In this document: piece after piece, positions 46,669 through 54,141 of the stretch | How the letters are laid out: each line of letters begins with the position of its first letter | Position numbering within the stretch: the stretch's first letter is position 1 | DNA from: Actinomycetaceae bacterium | GTDB lineage: Bacteria > Actinomycetota > Actinomycetes > Actinomycetales > Actinomycetaceae | Direction of reading: 5' to 3' | Length of the DNA stretch: 64,000 nucleotides | Assembly (NCBI GenBank): GCA_030524055.1 | Contig: JAUNHH010000002.1 | Span: 63,186 to 127,185, forward strand | Translations under genes and position numbers: made by a program | The notes under the pieces: generated by a model | Seen by the model: only the letters and a program-made list of their open reading frames with translations | Databases searched by the model: none | Told to the model about the DNA's origin: nothing

Positions 46669-47358
46669 ATGATTCGCTTTGACGATGTCTCGATGGTGTA
46701 CACCAAAGGTGCGCGCCCCGCGCTGGACCACGTCTCCTTGGAGGTGGAACGCGGCGAGTTCACCTTCCTTGTGGGCAAATCAGGTTCCGGCAAGTCCACA
46801 TTCCTTCAACTCGTCATGCGCGAGAATATTGCCACCTCAGGGCACGTGTGGGTGCTCGGTCAGGATGTTGGGCGTCTCTCGCGATGGGCAGTGCCGAAAC
46901 TGCGCCGCCAAGTGGGGACTGTTTTTCAGGATTTCCGTCTGCTCAACTCTAAGACCGTCTTTGAAAACGTTGCCCTGGCCATGCAGGTGATTGGCAGGCC
47001 ACGCCACGCTATTGAGGCCTCCGTGCCTGAGGTCTTGGATCTGGTCGGTCTGGAAGGGAAAGAAAAGCGTTTCCCCCACGAACTGTCTGGCGGTGAAGAG
47101 CAGCGTGTGGCGATTGCCCGCGCAATGGTGAACCGACCTGAACTTCTTCTTGCGGACGAGCCTACCGGTAACCTCGACCCCGATACGTCGCTGGGCATTA
47201 TGCGCGTGCTGGATAAAATCAACCGGTCGGGCACCACAGTGGTAATGGCAACTCACGATGCGGAAATCGTGAATCAGATGCGTAAGCGCGTTATTGAACT
47301 TGATGGTGGGCAAGTTATTCGCGATCAAGTTCGCGGTGTTTATGGAGAGGCGAACTGA
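46669..47358 (+). CDS. ftsE: Cell division ATP-binding protein FtsE
   Basis: ABC-type ATPase of 229 residues that, with FtsX, activates peptidoglycan hydrolysis at the septum. Walker A GKSGSGKST (about 37-45), signature LSGGEEQRVAIARA, Walker B LLLADEPTGNLDP and the switch His in MATHDAEIV. Start MIRFDDVSMVY is the standard FtsE beginning; a longer frame from 46594 is not supported. Followed by ftsX after 2 bases. Confidence 0.95.
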   Translation: MIRFDDVSMVYTKGARPALDHVSLEVERGEFTFLVGKSGSGKSTFLQLVMRENIATSGHVWVLGQDVGRLSRWAVPKLRRQVGTVFQDFRLLNSKTVFENVALAMQVIGRPRHAIEASVPEVLDLVGLEGKEKRFPHELSGGEEQRVAIARAMVNRPELLLADEPTGNLDPDTSLGIMRVLDKINRSGTTVVMATHDAEIVNQMRKRVIELDGGQVIRDQVRGVYGEAN

Positions 47359-47360
47359 AA

Positions 47361-48278
47361 ATGACAATGCTCCGTTTTATTATGGCCGAGGTTGGTAAAG
47401 GCCTTAATCGCAATCGCGCAATGTCACTTGCCCTTGTGATTGTCACATTTGTGTCGCTTCTTTTTGTCGGTGTTGCGGCGCTGGCGCAAATGCAAGTCAC
47501 ACAAATGAAGTCTCAGTGGTACGACAAGGTCGAAGTATCGATCTATATGTGTGCGCTGAATGACGAATCCCCCTCATGTAATGGGGCTGAAGCGACAGCA
47601 GAACAAATTGAGGCTGTCCGCTCGAAGCTTGCATCGCCCGACCTTTCTCCGCTTATTCGCGAGGTTTATGAGGAGTCCAAGGAGGAGGCGTATAAGAACT
47701 TTACTGAGCTGTATCGTGATACTCCCATTGGGCAGTGGACAACCGCTGAAATGCTGCCCGTTTCCTTCCGTATTAAGCTTGTTGATCCCACGAAATATGA
47801 GGTTATTGCCGAGGAATTCTCTGGAATTGCAGGCGTTGCAGTGGTGAAGGATCAACGTGATCTTGTCGAGCCCCTCTTCCAACTCATCGAAAAGGCGATG
47901 CAGTTATCTCTGGGCCTTGCGGGAGTGATGACTATCGCTGCGGTTCTGTTGATTACAACGACAATTCGCCTTTCTGCATTGAGTCGCGAACGCGAAACAT
48001 CAATTATGAGATTAGTGGGCGCATCGTCATTATTCATCCAAGCACCGTTTATGATTGAAGGCGCTCTTGCCGCTGTTCTTGGAGCTCTTCTTGCCGTGGT
48101 TACCCTCTTTGCAGGGGTACATTTCTTAATCAACGGTTGGTTGGCGCAGGCCTTTGAATGGACCTCATTTATTGGCATGACAGAGGTATGGATTGTTGCT
48201 CCACTACTTGTGGGTGCTGCACTCATGCTCGCTCTAGTTGCATCGGCTGTGTCTTTAGCTCGCTATACCAAGGTCTGA
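47361..48278 (+). CDS. ftsX: Cell division protein FtsX
   Basis: Membrane partner of FtsE (305 residues): N-terminal helix (SLALVIVTFVSLLFVGVAALA), a large extracellular domain (about 45-175), and three C-terminal helices (about 185-300) with the family motif TIRLSALSREREISIMRLVGAS-like (here ETSIMRLVGASS). The extracellular domain probably activates the peptidase encoded next. Confidence 0.93.
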   Translation: MTMLRFIMAEVGKGLNRNRAMSLALVIVTFVSLLFVGVAALAQMQVTQMKSQWYDKVEVSIYMCALNDESPSCNGAEATAEQIEAVRSKLASPDLSPLIREVYEESKEEAYKNFTELYRDTPIGQWTTAEMLPVSFRIKLVDPTKYEVIAEEFSGIAGVAVVKDQRDLVEPLFQLIEKAMQLSLGLAGVMTIAAVLLITTTIRLSALSRERETSIMRLVGASSLFIQAPFMIEGALAAVLGALLAVVTLFAGVHFLINGWLAQAFEWTSFIGMTEVWIVAPLLVGAALMLALVASAVSLARYTKV

Positions 48279-48290
48279 GGTAGGTCGAAA

Positions 48291-49586
48291 ATGGCTCGCA
48301 ATAGTCATCATTCTTATGGACGAGGGCGGGGTCGTCTTTTCCCCGCCCTAGCGGCCTTTGCTTTTGCTGCCGGGATTCTTACCCCTGTGGCATATGCGGA
48401 TGAACATGATGATGTTGCGGATAATCAGCAGAAAGCGGCTGACCGTATTGCTCAGCTGAAATCTGACCTTCAGGGAATCGACGCGACACTTGCCCAGGTT
48501 TATATTGATCTGGATTCGTTGAATCAGCGTATTCCCACGGCGGAAAGCGAATTAACAGCCGCAGAAAATAAGCGCGATGCGGCAATCCGTGAACACGGCG
48601 TTGCCGTGGAACAATTGAATGCCTCTAAAGCGGAGCAAACCCGCCTGAGCGAAGACATTGTTGAGGCAGAAAAACAGCAGAAAGAAGCTGAGGGGGCTAT
48701 TGCTGGTTTAGCCCGAGAAATGTACCGATCGGGTCGGCCCAGCCCGCTCGTTCTTGCGATGACAGCTGAAGGATCACAAGAAATTAGTGATCGGGCGGCT
48801 GTGGCAGAAACGATGGCACGCAGCCAGGACGCCGTCCTCGGAAATGCCCTTAACGTGCAAGCATCCCAACGTACCCGACTATCGCGCCAAGACGCTGTTA
48901 CTAGTCGGATTACCGAATTAGAAGACAAAGCGCGCACGGCGAAAGAAGCTTCCGAGGCTGCCGCTAAAGAGGCGGAAAATAAAGTCGTCGAGCTGAATAC
49001 CCTCAAGAAACAGGCCGCAGAAAAGGCCAAGGAATGGGATAAGAAAAAGACAGAGGCGACTGCTCAGCTTGATAAATGGGAAGCTGAACACCAGGCAGCT
49101 ACTAAACGTCTGGCAGAAATCGACGAGGAGAATCGCAAGAAGAACGTCGTTATGCCTAATGCGCCTACAGCAGCTGGAAATAGCGGCGGTTTTGCCTTCC
49201 CATTGCCTCATAGGGCGCCTTTAACATCGCCTTTCGGTATGCGTTTCCACCCTGTTCTTGGTTATGAACGTATGCACTATGGCACGGACTTTGGCGCTGA
49301 CTGTGGTGTGCCCGTGCTGTCGATTGCCCCAGGCGTAGTCACTGGCGTCACCTTCGAGGAAGCTGGTGGCAATGTTGTTTACGTCAACCACGGCATGGTG
49401 AATGGGGTGTCTTTGTCGTCTGCCTACGTCCACCTGCAATCGGTGAGTGTCTCCGAAGGGCAAACCTTGGGTGCTGGCCAACAGGTTGGCGATGTCGGTA
49501 CCACGGGCTATTCCACGGGCTGCCACCTCCACATTTCCGTGATGGAAAATGGAGCTGACGTAGACCCCATGGGCTATATCCAATAA
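48291..49586 (+). CDS. M23 peptidase with coiled coil (FtsEX-activated type)
   Basis: Secreted protein of 431 residues: a signal peptide (hydrophobic FPALAAFAFAAGILTPVAYA), a long coiled-coil (about 40-285, A/E/K-rich) and a LytM/M23 domain (about 300-431) with the zinc motif HYGTDFG (H-x3-D) near residue 325 and HLHIS near 410. It has the architecture of EnvC/FtsEX-controlled cell-wall factors and follows ftsX by 12 bases, so septal peptidoglycan cleavage is likely. A 12-mer copy (48320) lies in the signal-peptide coding region, read as RGRGR in the positively charged start. Confidence 0.88.
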   Translation: MARNSHHSYGRGRGRLFPALAAFAFAAGILTPVAYADEHDDVADNQQKAADRIAQLKSDLQGIDATLAQVYIDLDSLNQRIPTAESELTAAENKRDAAIREHGVAVEQLNASKAEQTRLSEDIVEAEKQQKEAEGAIAGLAREMYRSGRPSPLVLAMTAEGSQEISDRAAVAETMARSQDAVLGNALNVQASQRTRLSRQDAVTSRITELEDKARTAKEASEAAAKEAENKVVELNTLKKQAAEKAKEWDKKKTEATAQLDKWEAEHQAATKRLAEIDEENRKKNVVMPNAPTAAGNSGGFAFPLPHRAPLTSPFGMRFHPVLGYERMHYGTDFGADCGVPVLSIAPGVVTGVTFEEAGGNVVYVNHGMVNGVSLSSAYVHLQSVSVSEGQTLGAGQQVGDVGTTGYSTGCHLHISVMENGADVDPMGYIQ

Positions 49587-49740
49587 GAGCCGGTGCACCT
49601 TCTGCCATTGACCCGGGCGGGCTGCTGTAGCAAAATCGTCCCTTGCGAGAAATGACCGCCACCGCCATTGGCCTATAGTGCCTGTGGCTGGGTGGCGGCC
49701 AGAACACAGCGGTCAAAACACATGGAAAGGAGGTGCGATT

Positions 49741-50268
49741 ATGCCGAAAGAATGGAAGAAGCCAAAGCCAACAGAGGGCGAACGCCGCAAGGCTGAATCG
49801 GATGCGAAAAAAACTATTGCGCGCAATAAGAAAGCCCGCCACGATTACCTGATTGAAGAATCCTGGGAAGCGGGATTGGTATTGACAGGGACCGAGGTAA
49901 AAGCCTTGAGAATGGGGCGCGCCTCATTGGTTGATGCGTGGGTTGAAGTCAAAAATGGTGAGGCATGGCTTTATGGCGCCAATATTCCAATGTATTCGCA
50001 AGGGTCGTGGAATAACCACACGCCAACACGGAAACGTAAGCTTCTTCTTCACCGTGAAGAGATTCTGAAAATCGAATCCCGTGCTACTGCCAAGGGCTAC
50101 ACCGTTGTCCCACTGGAACTGTATTTCATTGGTGGGCGAGCGAAAGTGGAAGTCGCCTTAGCTAAAGGTAAACAGGAGTTCGATAAACGCCAGGCCTTGC
50201 GCGAAGCTCAAGATAAACGTGAGGCAGAACGGGCAATGCGGCGTTACACCAAACAAGCCCAGCACTAA
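49741..50268 (+). CDS. smpB: SsrA-binding protein SmpB
   Basis: tmRNA partner protein (175 residues) required for trans-translation. Core: IARNKKARHDYLIEESWEAGLVLTGTEVKALRMGRASLVDAW, then IPMYSQGSWNNHTPTRKRKLLLHREE and the basic C-terminal tail. A short N-terminal extension (about 20 residues, lysine-rich) precedes the core. Start at 49741 with a perfect ribosome site (AAAGGAGG); the longer open frame is not used. The tmRNA gene follows after a lipoprotein gene. Confidence 0.96.
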   Translation: MPKEWKKPKPTEGERRKAESDAKKTIARNKKARHDYLIEESWEAGLVLTGTEVKALRMGRASLVDAWVEVKNGEAWLYGANIPMYSQGSWNNHTPTRKRKLLLHREEILKIESRATAKGYTVVPLELYFIGGRAKVEVALAKGKQEFDKRQALREAQDKREAERAMRRYTKQAQH

Positions 50269-50298
50269 TTACGGGTGGATCCGCTGCTGATTTTTGTG

Positions 50299-50334
50299 CC
50301 TCGTCCTCGTTGATTCTCATTGACGAGGGCGGGG
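50299..50334. terminator. 12-mer hairpin after smpB
   Basis: CCTCGTCCTCGT (two mismatches to the 12-mer) pairs with ACGAGGGCGGGG (50323-50334) around a 12-base loop, starting about 30 bases after the smpB stop. Confidence 0.6.
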
Positions 50335-50438
50335 TCACTATTTGCTCAGGTCGGAATTTTCTGTCGCACAACCCCAACTGACAAACCGCGTCCACGACGA
50401 CAATTGCCGTTTGGAAGCGAGTCGTGACGGCGGTTTGT
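50323..50438 (-). repeat. Dispersed palindromic repeat, copy D (reverse)
   Basis: Read on the minus strand it begins ACAAACCGCCGTCACGACTC, contains CAATTGTCGTCGTGG and CGCGGTTTGTCAGTTGGGG, and ends GACCTGAGCAAATAGTGACCCCGCCCTCGT, including an exact 12-mer at its end, as in the copies at 38 kb and 52 kb. Confidence 0.75.
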
Positions 50439-50513
50439 TCGCGTGTGTGATGGGGATGGACGCTTGGAGCGCTGTGTGAAGGTTGCTCCGCGAGGGGTAT
50501 TCCTAGATATATG

Positions 50514-50548
50514 AAGGCGGCGGCCCGATTGAGGGCCACCGCCTTTTT
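50514..50548 (+). terminator. Strong hairpin with T-run
   Basis: AAGGCGGCGGCCC pairs with GGGCCACCGCCTT (one mismatch) around a 6-base loop and ends in TTTTT. It lies at the 3' side of the lipoprotein gene; the T-run orientation fits plus-strand transcription. Confidence 0.75.
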
Positions 50549-50594
50549 CAGATGCACCGCTTCAGGTGCGACCCCCTGTGAAAGGGGAGTCAGA

Positions 50595-50795
50595 TCAGTT
50601 GGACTCGGCGGAGTCAGCGGAAGCTGCAGAGTCGGAGGACGCGGCCGAGTCGGAAGAAGCAGAGGAATCGGTGCCAGCGGAAGCCGGGGTGTTGGAGGCG
50701 CCGGACTGGCCAGTGGAACCACCGGCGCAAGCAGCCAGGCCGAGGGCAGCGGCGGCAACGATAGCGGAAGCGGCAGCAATCTTACGGATGTTCAT
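50595..50795 (-). CDS. Small low-complexity lipoprotein
   Basis: Protein of 66 residues with a lipoprotein signal peptide (MNIRKIAAASAIVAAAALGLAAC; lipobox LAAC, cleavage before Cys23) and a mature part made only of Ser, Ala, Asp, Gly and Thr repeats. It is short but has a plausible ribosome site (AAAGAG). Probably surface-exposed and disordered; function unknown. It lies between smpB and ssrA, which are normally closer together. Confidence 0.7.
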   Translation of the reverse strand: MNIRKIAAASAIVAAAALGLAACAGGSTGQSGASNTPASAGTDSSASSDSAASSDSAASADSAESN

Positions 50796-50927
50796 TCAGG
50801 AACTCTTTCGTCAGGGGCGCCCGTGTGGCACCCGCCTAGATACATTCCTACCGAAGAAAGTTCCGCTTTGGTAGGTATTCGTGATTACCCACACAGCGTG
50901 TCGGGCAAACTGTAACCTTCCCGTGAC

Positions 50928-50956
50928 TTGAAGAAAACACAACCGTAATCTAGACT
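50928..50956 (+). promoter_or_regulatory. Promoter of ssrA
   Basis: TTGAAG (50928-50933) and TAGACT (50951-50956) with a 17-base spacer; transcription would begin about 38 bases before the mature tmRNA 5' end, consistent with removal by RNase P. Confidence 0.65.
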
Positions 50957-51000
50957 CAATTTCTGGCCTCGCCAAGAGGCGTTGGGTTGTGAACTCAATA

Positions 51001-51377
51001 GGGGATGATCGGTTTCGACGACGGTCGTCGATCGAGGGGAAGCGGGCCGAGGATGCACGCTCTACTCGCAAACGATGCGTGTAAACCAATAGGTGCCGAA
51101 CAGAATCGCACCGACTACGTTCTCGCCGCCTGATATCGCCGCGTGAACCTTTAGTCCGTCAGTCCAGGTGGTGCTCCCAGCCTGGGTCCTGGCGTCGTTC
51201 AGGGAGCCACTGGTTGGACGTTGCGTTGGCCAACGTTCTTCGACACTCAGTCAACTGAGCCTATCTAGCAGCAGGTCTGCATGACGCTAGGGGCCGAGAA
51301 ATACTGCGCAGACTGCGCCCGGAGAAGACCTCGGGGCCGGCCGTCGGACGGGGGTTCGATTCCCCCCATCTCCACCA
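51001..51377 (+). ncRNA. ssrA: Transfer-messenger RNA
   Basis: Single-piece tmRNA of 377 nt. The 5' end GGGGATG pairs with CATCTCC before the 3' CCA to form the acceptor stem, and GACGGGGGTTCGATTCCCCCC is the T arm, all as in tRNA-Ala-like tmRNA. The tag frame most likely reads AEQNRTDYVLAA, ending at TGA near 51133; it ends VLAA instead of the common ALAA. Several GC-rich stems fit pseudoknots. It works with SmpB to rescue stalled ribosomes. The 3' end is a common integration site, and sequence just downstream is duplicated at 55859. Confidence 0.93.
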
Positions 51378-51453
51378 AAAGGGAAGTGTCGAACTCTCGC
51401 TTTCGAGCGTAGGTTCGGCACTTCCCTTGTTTCTTCGTCTCAGGTAAACCCTA
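51376..51453 (+). repeat. Direct repeat at ssrA 3' end (putative island left end)
   Basis: From CAAAAGGGAAGTGTC (beginning at the CCA end of ssrA) through the terminator hairpin to CTCAGGTAAACCCTA. The sequence recurs at 55859-55928 with the same arms and the same downstream block but a shorter, different hairpin middle. Confidence 0.75.
51379..51435 (+). terminator. Terminator of ssrA
   Basis: AAGGGAAGTGTCGAAC pairs with GTTCGGCACTTCCCTT (one mismatch) around a loop that can pair internally, followed by GTTTCTT. Confidence 0.9.
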
Positions 51454-51455
51454 GA

Positions 51456-51475
51456 AAGAGGCAGCTCTGCCTCTT
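51456..51475 (+). promoter_or_regulatory. Palindrome before the toxin-antitoxin-like pair
   Basis: AAGAGGCAG-CT-CTGCCTCTT, perfect 9-base arms, ending 2 bases before the GTG start of the next gene. Position and symmetry fit an autoregulatory operator. Confidence 0.55.
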
Positions 51476-51477
51476 AA

Positions 51478-51684
51478 GTGGGGTACCTGAGGAGCATATG
51501 GAAGCATGGTGTGTACGACATCGACCACGCGATGAATAATCCCCTTGCTGTCCACTATTACGACGATTATGTCATGGTCATTGGACCCGATCGCTCCGGT
51601 GACCTGCTCGAAGTTGGCATTAACAATGACGAGAACGTTTTCCATGCCATGCCTGCTCGCAAGAAATTTCTGAGGAGGAAGTGA
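51478..51684 (+). CDS. Putative toxin of a small toxin-antitoxin-like pair
   Basis: Protein of 68 residues: WKHGVYDIDHAMNNPLAV, then DYVMVIGPDRSGDLLEVGIN and FHAMPARKKFL. This matches a family of small actinobacterial proteins (KHGV start, IGPDR-G-LLEV core, HAMPAR-K end) usually encoded before a helix-turn-helix protein, in an arrangement typical of toxin-antitoxin modules, vaguely resembling BrnT. Toxicity is inferred from layout only. The start is GTG and lacks a clear ribosome site. Confidence 0.55.
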   Translation: MGYLRSIWKHGVYDIDHAMNNPLAVHYYDDYVMVIGPDRSGDLLEVGINNDENVFHAMPARKKFLRRK

Positions 51685-51686
51685 CC

Positions 51687-51938
51687 ATGAAGACAACCGA
51701 AGAAATGCTCGATGAGATTGAAAACGCTAATGACGGCCACGGTCCTGACCCGGTAATGACCGTTGATCACCCCGCACTTGCGAAAGTTGCTGTCGCGCAG
51801 ATTCGTGCCCACGCTGCTGAAAAAGCCCTTGATGAAGCTGTGATGGCTGCTCGTGAGGCAGGTTTTTCTTGGCAGGCGATTGGCGATGTACTGGGAATGA
51901 CCCGTCAGGGTGCAAATAAGCGTTTTAATGTCGCGTGA
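51687..51938 (+). CDS. Putative antitoxin with helix-turn-helix
   Basis: Protein of 83 residues; the C-terminal half AREAGFSWQAIGDVLGMTRQGANKRF is a helix-turn-helix of the type common in small actinobacterial antitoxins. The ATG follows GGAGGAA closely and lies 2 bases after the stop of the preceding gene. Probably binds the palindrome upstream of the pair (inference). Confidence 0.6.
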   Translation: MKTTEEMLDEIENANDGHGPDPVMTVDHPALAKVAVAQIRAHAAEKALDEAVMAAREAGFSWQAIGDVLGMTRQGANKRFNVA

Positions 51939-52009
51939 TGAGGAAGACCTCTGACAGGGGGTGGGCTTCGTTGGATATCTCGGCTGCCCGTCTTCATCGG
52001 GTCATGCTG

Positions 52010-52116
52010 ACAAACCACCGCCACAACGCGGTTCTGTACAGCCAATTCTTATTGTCGTCGCGGTTTATCAAGTGGGGCTCTTAGTCCGCGAGTGGTGACC
52101 TGCACAAATAGGTGCG
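52010..52116 (+). repeat. Dispersed palindromic repeat, half-copy E1
   Basis: Begins ACAAACCACCGCCACAACG and ends GACCTGCACAAATAGGTGCGG; first-half type, but without the 12-mer at its end. Confidence 0.7.
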
Positions 52117-52156
52117 GACTGGGGGTCCAGGTGCTTATCCCTATCGCGCCAGGCGG

Positions 52157-52408
52157 ATAAACCGCCGCCAGGACGTGTTTTCAAACGGCAATTGTCGTTG
52201 CGGGCGCGCCTTGTCAGTCAGAGGCTGTTGGACTGTAAATGCGGACCTGCGCAAATAGTGGCCCCGCCCTCGTGCATCACTACAAACCGCCGCCACGACG
52301 CGTTTCTGCACAGCCGATTGTCATCGTGGGCGCGCTTTGTCCTCCCCGATGAAACCCGCCCCGGCGCAACTCCCGCTCTACCAACACATTCGGTCCTATA
52401 ACCCCGAT
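52157..52408 (+). repeat. Two-part dispersed repeat, copies E2 and E3
   Basis: First half from ATAAACCGCCGCCAGGACG to GCAAATAGTGGCCCCGCCCTCGT; second half from ACAAACCGCCGCCACGACG to CCAACACATTCGGTCCTATAAC. Same order and near-same length as 38076-38335. Confidence 0.8.
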
Positions 52409-52626
52409 TCATGGCGCGCATGCCTGCACCTCTAAGCGACCCGGGTGGCCTGTGTGGTCTAAATGCACCGCACGTGCAAAAGCCCCGCCTGCACCCTGGC
52501 TGCTCGCTCGGGCCATCTCCTATCATCGGGTCCATCCGAAGCGGCTATCGCGACGTTGGAGGACCAGCGTCGTCTGCCGGCCGCGTGAGCGCCCCCAAAG
52601 AAGGGGGCGAGACAAGGACCCGATCC

Positions 52627-53658
52627 ATGGCAATCAAGCGCGGAGTATCGCTGTACTCCCTGCAGGACGCCTACGGCCGCGGCGGCATGGGCGTAGATGG
52701 CGTGCTCGACGCCGTCGCCCAGATGGGCACGCAGGGCGTGGAGATCCTCACCGACCAGATGGTGCGCGGCGCCGCCCAAGCCACCGATGAGACCATCGAC
52801 GCCTTCAACGCTTCGCTGAACCGCTCCGGTTTGGAGCGCGTCTCAAACGACATCTTCATCAACTCTTCCCTGTACAAGAACCGGTGGCTGACCATCGAGG
52901 AACAGTGCGAGCTATTGGCCGCGGACCTGCGCCTGACCAACCGCCTGGGCTTCCACCTGGTGCGGATCGTCTCCCAGACAGACCCAGGCGTCATCCAGCG
53001 CGTGCTGCCACTGGCGGAGAAACTGGAAATCACCCTGGCCGTAGAGATCCATGCCGGCATGAGCTACGACCACCCAATGACCGCCGCGTGGATCGCTGAG
53101 ATGAAGAAGGTCAACTCACCGCTGGTCGGACTCGTGGTGGACCTGGGTATCTACTGTCAGCGTCACCCACGGGTATCTACCCGCTACTTCCGCGAGGCCC
53201 TGGGCGTCAATGACGAGGTCATCAACTACATCAACTCGATCTTCGAGCAGGGCACCGACCCACGCCAGTTCTTCCCGCGCAACCCGGACAATCCGGATGA
53301 GTACGAGTTCCCCGAGGAACTGAGTCGCCACTTCCACAGTTTCCAGGACCGCTTCTACGCCATGATGTCCACGGGCTACGAGAACACACCCCTGGACACC
53401 CTGGACGAATACGCCCCGTACATCAAGTCAATCCACGGCAAGTTTTGGGAGATCGCCGACGACGGCGAGGAATACTCCATCGACTATGGGCGCGTCTTCG
53501 CCCGCCTTAACCAGATCGGCTGGGACGGCTACGTGTGCAGCGAGTACGAGGGACAGCGTTTCGTCCTACCGGGCGAGGAAATCACAGACCTTCAGCAGGT
53601 CAAGCTGCACCAAGAGCTCATGGAGCGCCACATCAACGATGGTCTGACGGGGAAGTGA
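52627..53658 (+). CDS. Probable C-glycoside deglycosidase alpha subunit (TIM barrel, xylose isomerase-like)
   Basis: Protein of 343 residues with a sugar phosphate isomerase/epimerase TIM barrel. Candidate metal ligands appear in family order: Glu140 (LAVEIHAG), Asp172 (VVDLG), His270 (SIHGKF) and Glu306 (CSEYEG). The next gene encodes a DUF6379 protein, the known beta subunit of bacterial C-glycoside deglycosidases (DgpB/DgpC, CarB/CarC, DfgA/DfgB), whose alpha subunit has this fold. These complexes cut the carbon-carbon bond of 3-oxo C-glycosides. Start at 52627 with AAGGA 8 bases upstream; longer upstream reading frame is not supported. GC and codon use are far higher than in neighbours, suggesting transfer. 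Confidence 0.75.
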   Translation: MAIKRGVSLYSLQDAYGRGGMGVDGVLDAVAQMGTQGVEILTDQMVRGAAQATDETIDAFNASLNRSGLERVSNDIFINSSLYKNRWLTIEEQCELLAADLRLTNRLGFHLVRIVSQTDPGVIQRVLPLAEKLEITLAVEIHAGMSYDHPMTAAWIAEMKKVNSPLVGLVVDLGIYCQRHPRVSTRYFREALGVNDEVINYINSIFEQGTDPRQFFPRNPDNPDEYEFPEELSRHFHSFQDRFYAMMSTGYENTPLDTLDEYAPYIKSIHGKFWEIADDGEEYSIDYGRVFARLNQIGWDGYVCSEYEGQRFVLPGEEITDLQQVKLHQELMERHINDGLTGK

Positions 53659-53665
53659 GAGGGAC

Positions 53666-54061
53666 ATGTTCGACGGATACATCTTCACTGAAAATACGCT
53701 GAACAATGTGCCGGGCGAGGCTGGTGATGTTATCGGATTCGAGATGCGTACCCGCATCCCCTACTACCGGGGCATCCCGCTATCAATGGTGCATGACGTC
53801 GAGGTCGAGGTGGACGGGGAGGCTGTGCCCCGTGAGGACATCCGCTTTACAGCGGATGACGGCGCCCACTGGTGGACTCTGGCCGAGATGGAAACGGTGA
53901 CGTCTTTCCGCTGGGAGTATGCCGACGAGGCGACTGTGCGGGTGCTGACCCCCGGTGGCCTGGCGCCTGGTGAACACGAGGTCCTGTTGCGCGTGAGCGC
54001 CCGAGTGGCCTACATTCCCGTGCCCTTCTCTGGCGAGATGAAGCGCACCGTCACGGTGTGA
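53666..54061 (+). CDS. C-glycoside deglycosidase beta subunit (DUF6379)
   Basis: Protein of 131 residues of the DUF6379 family: FDGYIFTENTLNNV at the start, FEMRTRIPYYRGIPLSMVHDVEVEVDGE with the strongly conserved YYRG-PLSM block, WTLAEMETVTSFRWEY, and PGGLAPGEHEVLLRVSARVAYIP. In characterised complexes this beta-sandwich subunit packs on the alpha subunit and is needed for activity. It starts 8 bases after the upstream stop with GAGAGGGAC before the ATG. Partner, order and spacing support a functional two-subunit enzyme. Confidence 0.8.
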   Translation: MFDGYIFTENTLNNVPGEAGDVIGFEMRTRIPYYRGIPLSMVHDVEVEVDGEAVPREDIRFTADDGAHWWTLAEMETVTSFRWEYADEATVRVLTPGGLAPGEHEVLLRVSARVAYIPVPFSGEMKRTVTV

Positions 54062-54141
54062 GGCGCTCGCGTTCATTGGCCCGGCAGGTGGACATTGCGC
54101 CCACCTGCCGGGCATATCTACTACTTGATGAAAGGACTGAC

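Larger units (their letters stand above)
51939..52626. other. Repeat-rich gene-free region within the island
   Basis: About 690 bases without a gene between the toxin-antitoxin-like pair and the glycoside operon. It holds three half-copies of the dispersed repeat (52010-52116, 52157-52273, 52281-52408) and an exact 12-mer copy at 52262-52273. The base composition shifts to much higher GC from about 52410 onward. The promoter of the operon must lie in the last 200 bases but no clear box is seen. Confidence 0.7.

Noticed and set aside
51001..51377. tRNA gene at the end of the ssrA region
   Set aside because: The T-arm and CCA belong to the tmRNA acceptor end; no separate cloverleaf can be formed.
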